This document shows, one piece after another, positions 1 through 6,751 of a stretch of DNA of 29,933 nucleotides; position 1 is the first letter of the stretch; each line of letters opens with the position of its first letter. Both the position numbers and the translations under genes were made by a program. The DNA comes from Euryarchaeota archaeon UBA173 (GTDB taxonomy: Archaea > Thermoplasmatota > Poseidoniia > Poseidoniales > Thalassarchaeaceae): NCBI GenBank assembly GCA_002498925.1, contig DAJH01000007.1:1-29933 (forward strand), read 5' to 3'. Below the pieces are notes generated by a model. It was given only the letters and a program-made list of their open reading frames with translations. It ran no database searches and was not told where the DNA came from.

Positions 1-836
1 GTGTGGTAATTGCCCTCGATGTAGAGTTCGCTCTCAACCTCAGGAGCGGTCCTGTCTGTGATATCTACTACAGTGTACTTGACTAGATTCTGGACGCGGG
101 TGTAGGTGTAGGAATACTCCTCCTCGCCGGGATAACTGACAGTGACCTCTTCTGACATGAACTCCCTGAGTGGATCATCATCAGGTAGGTTCCAGTGGTA
201 GACAGAGGATGCTACCACCAGTCTGTCCCCCTCCAGCATCATCTGCATCGGGTATCCCTGAATGGTGATGTTGGACTCGAGTGTGAGCTCACCAAACTCG
301 GGCACTCCCATGATGACCAGAAGGTTGCCGTTCAGCATGTAGATGTGATACCCGTCCGTCTTCAGGAAGTCAGCCTCGTCAACACCCTCCTCCTGGTTGT
401 TAGTTCCGGAGAACTCGCCCTCACGTCCGGAGTCGCTATCCGCAGAACCTCCCGAGTTAGTCCCGGATTCGTCTCCTGCAGACTCGGGAGCGCCGTCCAT
501 CATCGCGACATCGTCCTCCGCGAAGGCCATTCCACCGCGCCAAACGGGACCTGCCCAGTGCCAGTATGACTGCTGGTCCAGAGAGACTAGCATCTCGTTG
601 TATATCGATTCCTTCAGGTCTGCCAGAAGAAGGTCGCATTGGCCGTAGGTCTCGAGTACGGGGGAGGTTCTCTCTCGGTCGGGAAGATCTAGGTGGGGGT
701 ACTCGCTATCGAGCCAGTCAAGTACCGAGTCAATGACCTCGTCCTCGATTTCGGTAATGTCATCTAAAGCGCCTAGGCACCCTGAGCTCAGCATCATCAG
801 TAGCACGAGGAACGTCGTGTTCTTTCCCGTATTCAT
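1..836 (-). CDS. Secreted beta-propeller lipoprotein (Beta_propel / COG4880-like), 3' end missing
   Basis: I read this from the reverse strand; the frame is open from the ATG at 836 to the window edge, so about 278 residues are present and the C-terminus is missing. The N-terminus is a short basic stretch, a hydrophobic core and a lipobox-like LSSGCLG, so it is probably exported and lipid-anchored. A low-complexity Ser/Gly/Asp/Glu linker (about residues 115-140) leads into NNQEEGVDEADFLKTDG followed by YHIYMLNGNLLVI. That signature is typical of the archaeal and bacterial secreted C-terminal beta-propeller family (Pfam Beta_propel). Family members are mostly of unknown function; binding or scaffolding at the cell surface is a guess. 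It is divergent from the DUF454 gene at 946. The family call is good; the function is open. Confidence 0.8.
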   Translation of the reverse strand, partial: MNTGKNTTFLVLLMMLSSGCLGALDDITEIEDEVIDSVLDWLDSEYPHLDLPDRERTSPVLETYGQCDLLLADLKESIYNEMLVSLDQQSYWHWAGPVWRGGMAFAEDDVAMMDGAPESAGDESGTNSGGSADSDSGREGEFSGTNNQEEGVDEADFLKTDGYHIYMLNGNLLVIMGVPEFGELTLESNITIQGYPMQMMLEGDRLVVASSVYHWNLPDDDPLREFMSEEVTVSYPGEEEYSYTYTRVQNLVKYTVVDITDRTAPEVESELYIEGNYH

Positions 837-914
837 TGTATTTCGGAAGGGAGTTCCCCCTATCAAGAGACTGGTATAATGGTTGGACAAAATTTGGTGA
901 GTGCCACTTGGAAA

Positions 915-930
915 CTTACAATAGATAATT
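915..930 (+). promoter_or_regulatory. TATA-like box for the DUF454 gene
   Basis: The AT-rich run cttacaatagataatt is centred about 24 nt before the ATG at 946. No Shine-Dalgarno sequence lies before that ATG. This spacing fits an archaeal promoter giving a leaderless or nearly leaderless transcript. It is inferred from position and composition only. Confidence 0.3.
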
Positions 931-945
931 TTCGGGCGAGGGGTC

Positions 946-1371
946 ATGGTTAGTGACGATGTCCACACCGTTGATCTGAGGCGTTCGGGATTGAGTCGTT
1001 TCCTTTGGCTCATTTTGGGACTGTTATTTGTTGCCATTGGTTTGATTGGGGTAGTCGTCCCAGGGCTGCCGACTACTCCTCTGATGATTCTAGCAGCAGC
1101 CTGTTTTGCTAAGTCTAGTCAGAGATTCTATGACTGGGTAATTGCCAACAAGATGTTTGGACATCACGTGAAGAATTACAGAGAGGGAAGGGGAATTCCG
1201 GCAAGAAGCAAGCGGGCAATTATACCCGTACTGTGGATCTTCGTTCTTTTCGCAGTTTTTGTTGGCATTCCAGGTGGTCTATTCTATGCCAAGATTGCAA
1301 CCATGATCCTAGCCGTGATAGGAACGGCCTTTATCCTCAGGATTCCAAACCTCGAGATTCATGAACAGTGA
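946..1371 (+). CDS. DUF454 (YbaN-like) small membrane protein
   Basis: This 141-residue protein has a transmembrane hairpin (about residues 17-55) containing GVVVPGLPTTPLMILAAACF. A cytoplasmic stretch (WVIANKMFGHHVKNYREG, then RGIPARSKR) follows, and then a second pair of hydrophobic segments (about 90-132). The order LPTTP, CFAKSSQRFYDW, basic loop and TM pair is the hallmark of the DUF454/YbaN inner-membrane family, which is usually 115-150 residues. Its function is not known. Its 3' end overlaps the convergent hemH gene by 35 bases. The family call is firm. Confidence 0.85.
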   Translation: MVSDDVHTVDLRRSGLSRFLWLILGLLFVAIGLIGVVVPGLPTTPLMILAAACFAKSSQRFYDWVIANKMFGHHVKNYREGRGIPARSKRAIIPVLWIFVLFAVFVGIPGGLFYAKIATMILAVIGTAFILRIPNLEIHEQ

Positions 1372-2377
1372 GTGCTGACCTAACTAAGTTGCTCATTCCC
1401 TCTATCCAATCGGGTCTATCATTCAGGCAACTTACCAATTCCATTTGCCCCCCTCCTGCTTCCATGAACTGGTTGCGAATCTCGATGTCCAATTCCTCCA
1501 GGGTCTCGAGTCCGTCGGCTAAGAAGGCGGGAGAGACGACAGTCAACTTCTTGATTCCACTCTCTGCCAATTCATCCACCTTTTCGATGGACGAAGGCCT
1601 AAGCCATTTCACGGGACCTAATCTACTCTGGTAGCTTTGCGACCAAGAGTCGTCGTCTAATCCAAGAGCCTCGACAACAGACAGCGTGGTCATGGTACAG
1701 TGATGAGCGTAGCAGGATGCATTTCCCTCGGTTTTAATCGCACAGCAATTTTCCACTTTCAGGCAATGAGAGCCGGATTTATCTGCCCTGTAAATGTGAG
1801 ACAAGGGGAGTCCGTGATAGGAGAATAGTAAGTGAGTTTCTTCGTCTAGGTGCGGCCGTATTGATTCGACCAATGGTCCGATGAACGATGGATCTTTCTC
1901 GAAGTGCCCTAGTTCTACTATGCCGGGGGACCATTCCATTTCGGACAGATGTTTGTACGCGTCTTTCAATGAAGACTCGGTGGTCGCTTGGGCGTGGTGT
2001 GGGAAAAGGGGAGCGAGGAGGATTCTGTCCACACCCATGCCTCTGAGATTTTGCAGGCCGTCCCGGATGCTAGGATTGCCGTACCGCATCCCGACCTCGC
2101 AAGGAATTCCTAGGTTATCCTGTAGTGCAGAGGCCATTCTATTGGTGTAAACCCTGAGAGGCGATCCCTCTTCCATCCATATGCTCTGGTAGTTGGGAGC
2201 TATCTTTCGAGGCCTTGTTCTGAGAATTATCCCTCGAACGAGGAGGTGCCTCAAAGGGGCCGGTATGTCGATAACATCTGGATCCAGGAGAAATTCCCTC
2301 AGGTAATCTCTAACTGATTCAATTGTTGGCTCATCAGGAGTACCGATATTCATCAAGAGTACTCCTGCACCCTTCAT
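1337..2377 (-). CDS. hemH: Ferrochelatase
   Basis: This enzyme inserts ferrous iron into a porphyrin in the last steps of heme synthesis. The protein begins KGAGVLLMNIGTPDEP, the usual ferrochelatase opening. It contains LFSYHGLPL, whose His is the conserved metal-site residue, and near the C-terminus VSPAFLADGLETLEELD, which carries the conserved Glu region. Cysteines at about 206-213 (HCLKVENCC) lie where some ferrochelatases bind an iron-sulfur cluster, but I cannot show that here. At 346 residues the length is normal. TTG 2389, ATG 2383 and ATG 2377 are possible starts. I chose 2377 because a TATA-like box lies 26 nt upstream of it. No other heme gene is in the window. Whether it prefers protoporphyrin or coproporphyrin cannot be decided. 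Confidence 0.93.
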   Translation of the reverse strand: MKGAGVLLMNIGTPDEPTIESVRDYLREFLLDPDVIDIPAPLRHLLVRGIILRTRPRKIAPNYQSIWMEEGSPLRVYTNRMASALQDNLGIPCEVGMRYGNPSIRDGLQNLRGMGVDRILLAPLFPHHAQATTESSLKDAYKHLSEMEWSPGIVELGHFEKDPSFIGPLVESIRPHLDEETHLLFSYHGLPLSHIYRADKSGSHCLKVENCCAIKTEGNASCYAHHCTMTTLSVVEALGLDDDSWSQSYQSRLGPVKWLRPSSIEKVDELAESGIKKLTVVSPAFLADGLETLEELDIEIRNQFMEAGGGQMELVSCLNDRPDWIEGMSNLVRSALTVHESRGLES

Positions 2378-2397
2378 GCCCATTCCCAATTAATTGA

Positions 2398-2406
2398 GTA
2401 AATAAA
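2398..2406 (-). promoter_or_regulatory. TATA-like box for hemH
   Basis: On the reverse strand the sequence CTTTATTTA is centred about 26 nt upstream of the hemH ATG at 2377. No Shine-Dalgarno sequence is present. The spacing matches the archaeal TATA-to-start distance for leaderless mRNAs and helped to choose the hemH start. Confidence 0.45.
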
Positions 2407-2422
2407 GTAAGGTATCAGCACA

Positions 2423-2632
2423 CTAATACAAAGTTTCACCCATCAATTGAGGTATTGCAGTTGCGAACGGGAAGGTACGCGAATTCGGTGTGGCTGTGTT
2501 TCCCGGCTCGGCTTCTACCTCCCCATCGTCACTCATCGTTTCAACGCCTCCGTGATCATCGCCGGAGACGAGGCTCTGCGTGCCGCCCAAGAAGATCAGG
2601 GCGGCGATCTGTAGATCCAAGTTCTGGTCCAT
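2423..2632 (-). CDS. Possible small hypothetical protein
   Basis: A 69-residue frame starts at ATG 2632 (a TTG lies one codon upstream). The product has a short hydrophobic stretch (IAALIFLGG) followed by an acidic, Asp/Glu/Gly-rich middle. I recognise no family. In its favour, it fills most of an otherwise empty 380-base gap, is on the same strand as its neighbours, and has GC-rich third positions in its first half. Against it, there is no Shine-Dalgarno site, no conserved motif, and an equally long frame on the other strand. It could be non-coding. Confidence 0.3.
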   Translation of the reverse strand: MDQNLDLQIAALIFLGGTQSLVSGDDHGGVETMSDDGEVEAEPGNTATPNSRTFPFATAIPQLMGETLY

Positions 2633-2743
2633 CAAGACGATTCATCGCCATCTGCGACTTAAGCGACTTGGGTTCCTGCGTCATCAGTGCTTCACTTGAA
2701 AACGTTACACTGATAGCCTATGGGTGAGAAAACTATCTAGATT

Positions 2744-2760
2744 CCGGATTTGAGATCCGG
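2744..2760 (-). terminator. Hairpin behind the cold-shock gene
   Basis: The perfect inverted repeat CCGGAT-(5 nt)-ATCCGG starts 9 nt after the cold-shock stop codon on the reverse strand. It is the right place for a transcript-end or mRNA-stabilising structure. There is no long T-run directly after it (only GTTTTC further on), so a classic intrinsic terminator is not proven. Confidence 0.4.
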
Positions 2761-2769
2761 TTACAAAAC

Positions 2770-2961
2770 TCAATCGACTTTTCTAACGTTGACCGCGTTT
2801 GGGCCCTTTGGGCCCTCGCCGACCTCGAATTCGACCGAGTCGCCGTCTCTTATCTGTCCCTCTACCTGGGTCTTGTGCACGAAAAGATCGTCACCGCTCT
2901 CCTGCTCAATAAATCCAAATCCCTTCGTGTGGTTGAACCACTTTACTGTTCCTGTTGCCAT
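2770..2961 (-). CDS. Cold-shock domain protein (CspA family)
   Basis: This is a 63-residue single-domain OB-fold protein that binds single-stranded RNA or DNA and acts as an RNA chaperone. It carries the two nucleic-acid-binding motifs of the family, [16 protein letters not shown] (RNP1, KGFGFI) and [10 protein letters not shown] (RNP2, LFVH), and ends [13 protein letters not shown] like bacterial Csp proteins. I chose ATG 2961 because the protein then starts MATGTVKWF as usual. An ATG at 2982 would add seven residues. A hairpin follows the stop codon. Csp proteins are mainly bacterial, so the gene was probably acquired by transfer in an ancestor, which is an inference. Confidence 0.93.
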   Translation of the reverse strand: MATGTVKWFNHTKGFGFIEQESGDDLFVHKTQVEGQIRDGDSVEFEVGEGPKGPNAVNVRKVD

Positions 2962-3037
2962 TATCCGGGGGCGGCCTGACATAGTACTTGAATGGGACTG
3001 GAGAAAGTTCTCAATTCAACACGAAAGTAACGTAATC

Positions 3038-3874
3038 TCACCTCACGGCTTCTTTGGTTGAAATTTCTCTGGAGGCTGCCAGAATATCCATTCCCTTATC
3101 CGATATTCTCCAGTTTGGCCTCCTATTGTTGGAAGCGGCTTCAACGACATCTACGTTTCTTAGCTCAGATAGATGGTGGCTGAGGAGTTGTCTGGAGATC
3201 TTGAGCCTCTCCCTTATCTCAGTACCAGGCACGCCGACTGATCCAGAGTCTGCAAGCACTTCCAAGATTGCTAGCCTAGTTCCAACTATGGGGTTCTTGA
3301 TTCGACCGACCTCCTCTATTGACAGGGTGGAAACTGCATAACGGCGAAGTTTGCCGTCCCTCCATGAGATGACTTGCCCTGTCGACTCCAGTGTGTGTAA
3401 ATGGTATGACGTGACTCCATTTGCGAGACCTAGTCCGTCTCTGAGGGCCGAGAAGTGTATACCTGCGTTAGCCTCGACATATCCCAGAATCCTACCTCTC
3501 GTTAGCATATCCTCCCGGTTTCTCTTCATTCCGGCTAGCATTGGCGAGACTAGGGCAATCAGAACCGTGACTTTGACGAACTCCAACATCATCGATCCGA
3601 TAAGTAAGGACCCGAGTGCCCCGGCCCCTCCAATTATCAGCCTGCTCGGTAGTTCGGATCCCTCCCCGCCATCATTATCCTCATCTCTGGATTGTTCTAG
3701 TTGTCCGTCCTCTGAGGAGTCGGATTCCTCTGCGAAAAAGGGTTCACCCCCCTCGTTTGTGCCGATTGACTCGTCCGAATCAGGGCTAATCATCCAAGTT
3801 CCAGCTAAAATCGAGGCGACTGCCAGGACGCTGAGGATCCTTACTGCCCGGACCCCTTCCATCGTACTTCGCAT
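3038..3874 (-). CDS. Membrane-anchored regulator with two winged-helix domains
   Basis: In residue numbers from ATG 3874 (278 aa), the protein has a hydrophobic segment at about 10-29 and then an acidic Ser/Glu/Asp-rich linker to about 75. One or two further membrane segments lie at about 78-115 (LIIGGAGALGSLLIGS, then VKVTVLIALVSPMLAG). Two ArsR/MarR-like winged helices follow. The first contains GRILGYVEANAGIHFSAL and GVTSYHLHTLESTGQV. The second contains RLAILEVLADSGSVG and SRQLLSHHLSELRNVDVV. Such membrane-tethered tandem wHTH proteins are common in Euryarchaeota and are thought to pass a membrane or envelope signal directly to DNA; the signal here is unknown. A TTG at 3916 and an ATG at 3862 are other possible starts. 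It is divergent from the M29-like gene. Confidence 0.8.
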   Translation of the reverse strand: MRSTMEGVRAVRILSVLAVASILAGTWMISPDSDESIGTNEGGEPFFAEESDSSEDGQLEQSRDEDNDGGEGSELPSRLIIGGAGALGSLLIGSMMLEFVKVTVLIALVSPMLAGMKRNREDMLTRGRILGYVEANAGIHFSALRDGLGLANGVTSYHLHTLESTGQVISWRDGKLRRYAVSTLSIEEVGRIKNPIVGTRLAILEVLADSGSVGVPGTEIRERLKISRQLLSHHLSELRNVDVVEAASNNRRPNWRISDKGMDILAASREISTKEAVR

Positions 3875-3965
3875 TCCGCAATCACGTATGACTGCCTTGG
3901 TGAGAAGATTTGACAATTCGCAGTGTCCTTGAATAACGACCTACTCCGAGAGGCAGGGGAAGGCT

Positions 3966-4997
3966 ATGGCGGAGGAGCCAGAAACAATCGACGAGGTTTC
4001 CGACGAATTGTCGGAGGCGATGCTGACGGCCGCTAGGTCAGTAGTGAGGACCTGCATGCAAATCAGGCCCTCGGAACATGTGCTGGTGGTCACAGACCCG
4101 GGGACCTCTGAAGTGGGACGCGCGCTCTACGAGGCCACTGCAGAGGTCACTGACAGGATCCTACTGATGATGATGCCTCCATCTCACAAGAGGGGGATGG
4201 AGCCACCTTCCCCAGTAGCGGAGCTGATGAGGCAGCAGGACGTCGTACTACTGGCTACAGAGACCTCTCTAACGCACACGAGGGCTCGTCGAAATGCCAC
4301 AAGGGAGAATGTCAGGATTGCATCCATGCCGGGAATCACGCAGGATATTCTATCCAAGGGTGGCATGACGGCTGACTATGGTGCGATGAAGAAGGAGATT
4401 TCAGGACTCAATCCACTACTGAGAAAGAGGACAGCTGTTACCGTCAAAACATCAGCAGGGACAGATCTGAGTTTCAGGACAGGTGCCAGATGGGTGTTGG
4501 AGGACAGTGGAATCTGCAATCGCCCCGGCCAAATCACAAACCTTCCAGCGGGCAAGGTTTTCGTCCTTCCCAAGGAAGGTTCAGCAAATGGAAAAATAGT
4601 GATCGATGGATCTTGGGAGGGATCTAGACTGGAAGACCCATTGACCCTACTGTTGGAGGATGGCGTGGTGATTGGAGTTTCTGGGGGCGAAGAGTCCGAG
4701 AGAGTAACCAAGACGATGGACGAGGCCCGGGCTAAGGTCAGGACCTCATTGATTGAGAAGGTTGGGACTTTAGCGGAGTTCGGCTTTGGGATGAATCCTA
4801 GGTCGCATATCTCGGGAAACCAAATTGAAGATCAGGTAGTAAGAGGTTCTGCCTATATCGCAATTGGAGACAACACTGCACTCGGGGGGTCCACAGGGGT
4901 TGGTTTCCAGCTAAGGGGTGTGATGACGAAAGCGACGGTCGAGTTGGAAGATGTCGATCTGGTCGTAGAAGGGAAAGTCACTGCTCGGAAACGGTGA
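3966..4997 (+). CDS. M29 aminopeptidase-like protein (COG2309), metal site apparently degraded
   Basis: The 343-residue protein matches the archaeal branch of the M29 aminopeptidase (AmpS/AmpT) family along its C-terminal half: RPGQITNLPAG, then KEGSANGKIVIDGSW, then GTLAEFGFGMNPRSH, then GNQIEDQVVRGSAYIAIGDN. From the family, the two catalytic metals are held by Glu in a GEVF-type motif, Glu in LGE, His in H-I/L-A-I/L-G, and His and Asp in HxD. Here these positions read Lys197, Glu271, Tyr297, Gln315 and Arg317, so only one ligand remains by my alignment. It may therefore be a non-catalytic homologue or have another chemistry. It ends four bases before thiamine pyrophosphokinase, so the two are probably cotranscribed. 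The fold assignment is good; activity is doubtful. Confidence 0.75.
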   Translation: MAEEPETIDEVSDELSEAMLTAARSVVRTCMQIRPSEHVLVVTDPGTSEVGRALYEATAEVTDRILLMMMPPSHKRGMEPPSPVAELMRQQDVVLLATETSLTHTRARRNATRENVRIASMPGITQDILSKGGMTADYGAMKKEISGLNPLLRKRTAVTVKTSAGTDLSFRTGARWVLEDSGICNRPGQITNLPAGKVFVLPKEGSANGKIVIDGSWEGSRLEDPLTLLLEDGVVIGVSGGEESERVTKTMDEARAKVRTSLIEKVGTLAEFGFGMNPRSHISGNQIEDQVVRGSAYIAIGDNTALGGSTGVGFQLRGVMTKATVELEDVDLVVEGKVTARKR

Positions 4998-4998
4998 T
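4993..4998 (+). promoter_or_regulatory. Ribosome binding site for thiamine pyrophosphokinase
   Basis: GGTGAT, complementary to the 16S rRNA 3' end, lies three bases before ATG 5002 and overlaps the stop codon of the upstream M29-like gene. This suggests translational coupling inside a two-gene operon. The spacing is shorter than usual. Confidence 0.4.
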
Positions 4999-5001
4999 TC
5001 A

Positions 5002-5610
5002 ATGCGGGCGGTCCTATGGTGCAACGGCGATAGTCCGAGCTCATTGGTAATCGAAAGGGTTGCACTGGAAGGGGCCGAGCTTTTCGGTGTCGATGGGGGA
5101 GCAGACAAGGCAAGTGCATCTGGGTACTCGGTCGGCGAGGCTATCGGGGATATGGATTCACTCGATACCGAGTCATGGAATGGCTCCATGAACAAAATAT
5201 CTGGTGAAGGCAACAGCGACCTATCGAAATCTCTTGAAGTTGTGATTCAGAGGGGATTCCAGGAAATTGATGTCATTGGAATCGAGGGTGGCTCATTCGG
5301 GCATCAGCTCGGAGTAATTGGGAGTCTAGCTGAGATATCGGGAGAGAGCAAGGTGAAGCTACACCACGAGACGGGTGTGACTCACAGATACCACCCCTCC
5401 ATGGGAACTATGGAATTAATGATCGATGAGGGGGCTTCTTTCTCCGTTTTCGCGTTGACTTCGTGCGAGAGTGTGTATCTCAGAGGTTCAAAGTGGGAGC
5501 TCGATGGAGAGCCAATGGATTTGTCGACTCGTGGCCTCAGCAATGTAGGGAAGGGAGAGGCGGTATCAATTTCATCAGATGGAACGCTTGCTTTGTTCGT
5601 GGAGGGATGA
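5002..5610 (+). CDS. Thiamine pyrophosphokinase
   Basis: This 202-residue protein is predicted to transfer pyrophosphate from ATP to thiamine, giving thiamine pyrophosphate in the cytoplasm. The TPK pattern is clear. DGGAD (31-35) and IGDMDSL (48-54) correspond to the ADGGAN and GDFDS active-site motifs. NSDLSKSLEVVIQRG corresponds to the D-x-x-K-AL helix. IEGGSFGHQLGVIGSL corresponds to GG-R-DHTL, with Gln where Thr is usual and Phe-Gly in place of the usual residues before His. The C-terminal beta domain ends in LSNVGKGEAVSISSDGTLALFVE, as in the family. It follows the M29-like gene by four bases. TPK implies salvage of thiamine, as opposed to ThiL phosphorylation of thiamine phosphate. Confidence 0.82.
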   Translation: MRAVLWCNGDSPSSLVIERVALEGAELFGVDGGADKASASGYSVGEAIGDMDSLDTESWNGSMNKISGEGNSDLSKSLEVVIQRGFQEIDVIGIEGGSFGHQLGVIGSLAEISGESKVKLHHETGVTHRYHPSMGTMELMIDEGASFSVFALTSCESVYLRGSKWELDGEPMDLSTRGLSNVGKGEAVSISSDGTLALFVEG

Positions 5611-5619
5611 TATCCACCA

Positions 5620-6666
5620 CTAATCTGTGGAAGGGTCCCGGGATAGCATCAGTGCTACTGGACGCGTTCTCTCGTCACTCTCAAGGCCTATCTTCATGAT
5701 TACAGCCAAGGGTACGCCTAGAACCATCCCCATTATGCCCCAAGCCCAGCCCCAGAATGCCACTAGAAGGAGTAGCACTATTGGAGACATATCCAGTCTC
5801 TGTCCGGCGAGTTGTGGCTCGATGATTCCACCCCAAACCTGCTGATTCGCAACTAGAAGTGCTATCAAGAGAAGTGCAGATGACGAAGGTAGGACGATTA
5901 ATCCCAGAAGTATGGGCGGGATTATCGATAACAAGGCTCCAACATAGGGTATGAAGTCCATAAGGAAAGTAATCGAAGCCCACAGGAAAACGAACGGGAT
6001 ATCCATTGCAGATAGGACGATAGCAGCAAAAATCGCTTGCCCGAAGGCAACTGATGCTCTGGTTACTACGTACGTGTTAATCCCCTCCCCTGAGCCGGCT
6101 GCTACTGACATGATCCTATCAACATCGTCTGGGTATGCCGCCTTGATCCTCTTTGGAAGGGTCTCGGCTTCGAGGATTATGAATAGTAGGAAAATTAGGA
6201 CTGTGACCAAGCCTGTGGTGAATCCAGCAAGGGTCCCCACGAAACCAGTAGCGTAGGAGTTGATGGTGTCTATGGTAACCAAGTCCGTCAGAGCGGACGT
6301 ATCAAGAGTGTACCCTAAGATGGAAAGATCCTCAAGCCATGCAACCTTCACTTCGAGGGACTGCTCAAGCTCTGGTGCCTCATTAGTGAAATTCTGCATG
6401 TTCTCGTACATTGAATTAGAGGCGAAGAAGAGGAATCCCATCACCATTGCAACTAGTACCCCATATGCCAACAGGGGGTGACCGCCTATTCTCTCCTCTA
6501 GCCACTGGGCTGGAGGCCTGATCAGGAAGAATATCAGGGTGGCTACGACTAGAGGCTGTATTACTGCCTTAAGGTGAACAATTGCTAATACTCCGACTAA
6601 CAAAATTATACAGATATTAGCCAGAGTGCTTGAAGTCAGACTTTTGAAACTAGCATTCTGCGACAT
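5620..6666 (-). CDS. AI-2E / PerM family membrane permease
   Basis: This 348-residue protein has about seven or eight membrane segments. It contains the family's long middle amphipathic region (about 80-140) and then the conserved block PFVFLWASITFLMDFIPYVG with its IPYVG motif, followed by NQQVWGGIIEPQLAGQRL, MSPIVLLLLVAFWGWAWG and MGMVLGVPLAVIMK. These are diagnostic for the AI-2E/PerM (UPF0118) family. Members move small molecules or ions (autoinducer-2, Na+/H+ exchange), but the substrate of archaeal members is not known. The 3' end faces thiamine pyrophosphokinase with a 9-base gap. The upstream region on the reverse strand has an AT-rich stretch (AATAATTTATGATGG, around 6745-6760) that may be its promoter. 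Confidence 0.9.
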   Translation of the reverse strand: MSQNASFKSLTSSTLANICIILLVGVLAIVHLKAVIQPLVVATLIFFLIRPPAQWLEERIGGHPLLAYGVLVAMVMGFLFFASNSMYENMQNFTNEAPELEQSLEVKVAWLEDLSILGYTLDTSALTDLVTIDTINSYATGFVGTLAGFTTGLVTVLIFLLFIILEAETLPKRIKAAYPDDVDRIMSVAAGSGEGINTYVVTRASVAFGQAIFAAIVLSAMDIPFVFLWASITFLMDFIPYVGALLSIIPPILLGLIVLPSSSALLLIALLVANQQVWGGIIEPQLAGQRLDMSPIVLLLLVAFWGWAWGIMGMVLGVPLAVIMKIGLESDERTRPVALMLSRDPSTD

Positions 6667-6734
6667 GTCTCTCTGTGTGTGCGAGGTGGCTACAGCGCAT
6701 CAATGGTTCGCCGGCATCGTTTTTCATGAACTGG

Positions 6735-6741
6735 AAAAAAA
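6735..6741 (-). terminator. Oligo-T terminator after the GT4 gene
   Basis: Reading the reverse strand, seven consecutive T residues start about 10 nt after the glycosyltransferase stop codon. Oligo-T runs end transcription in archaea. A weak inverted repeat (TTTTTC/GAAAAA) surrounds it. Confidence 0.35.
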
Positions 6742-6751
6742 CCATCATAAA

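Larger units (their letters stand above)
2390..2769. other. Weakly coding gap between hemH and the cold-shock gene
   Basis: This stretch has no recognisable protein family. It holds the hemH promoter region at its left end, one doubtful small reverse-strand frame (2423-2632), an Arg-rich forward frame that looks like its shadow, and a perfect 6-bp-stem hairpin at 2744-2760. I checked it by eye for a tRNA cloverleaf or other RNA gene and saw none. Confidence 0.5.

Noticed and set aside
2455..2727. A 90-codon Arg-rich forward frame in the 2390-2769 gap
   Set aside because: The Arg/Ser/His-rich composition is that of an antisense frame of GC-rich DNA; no start signal or family.
2793..2816. Near-tandem tttgggccc repeat
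   Set aside because: It encodes the GPKGPN segment usual in cold-shock proteins; no need for a separate repeat feature.
3351..3932. A 193-codon forward open frame rich in Ser and Pro
   Set aside because: It is antisense to the two-wHTH regulator, whose domains are clear; the composition is typical of a shadow frame.
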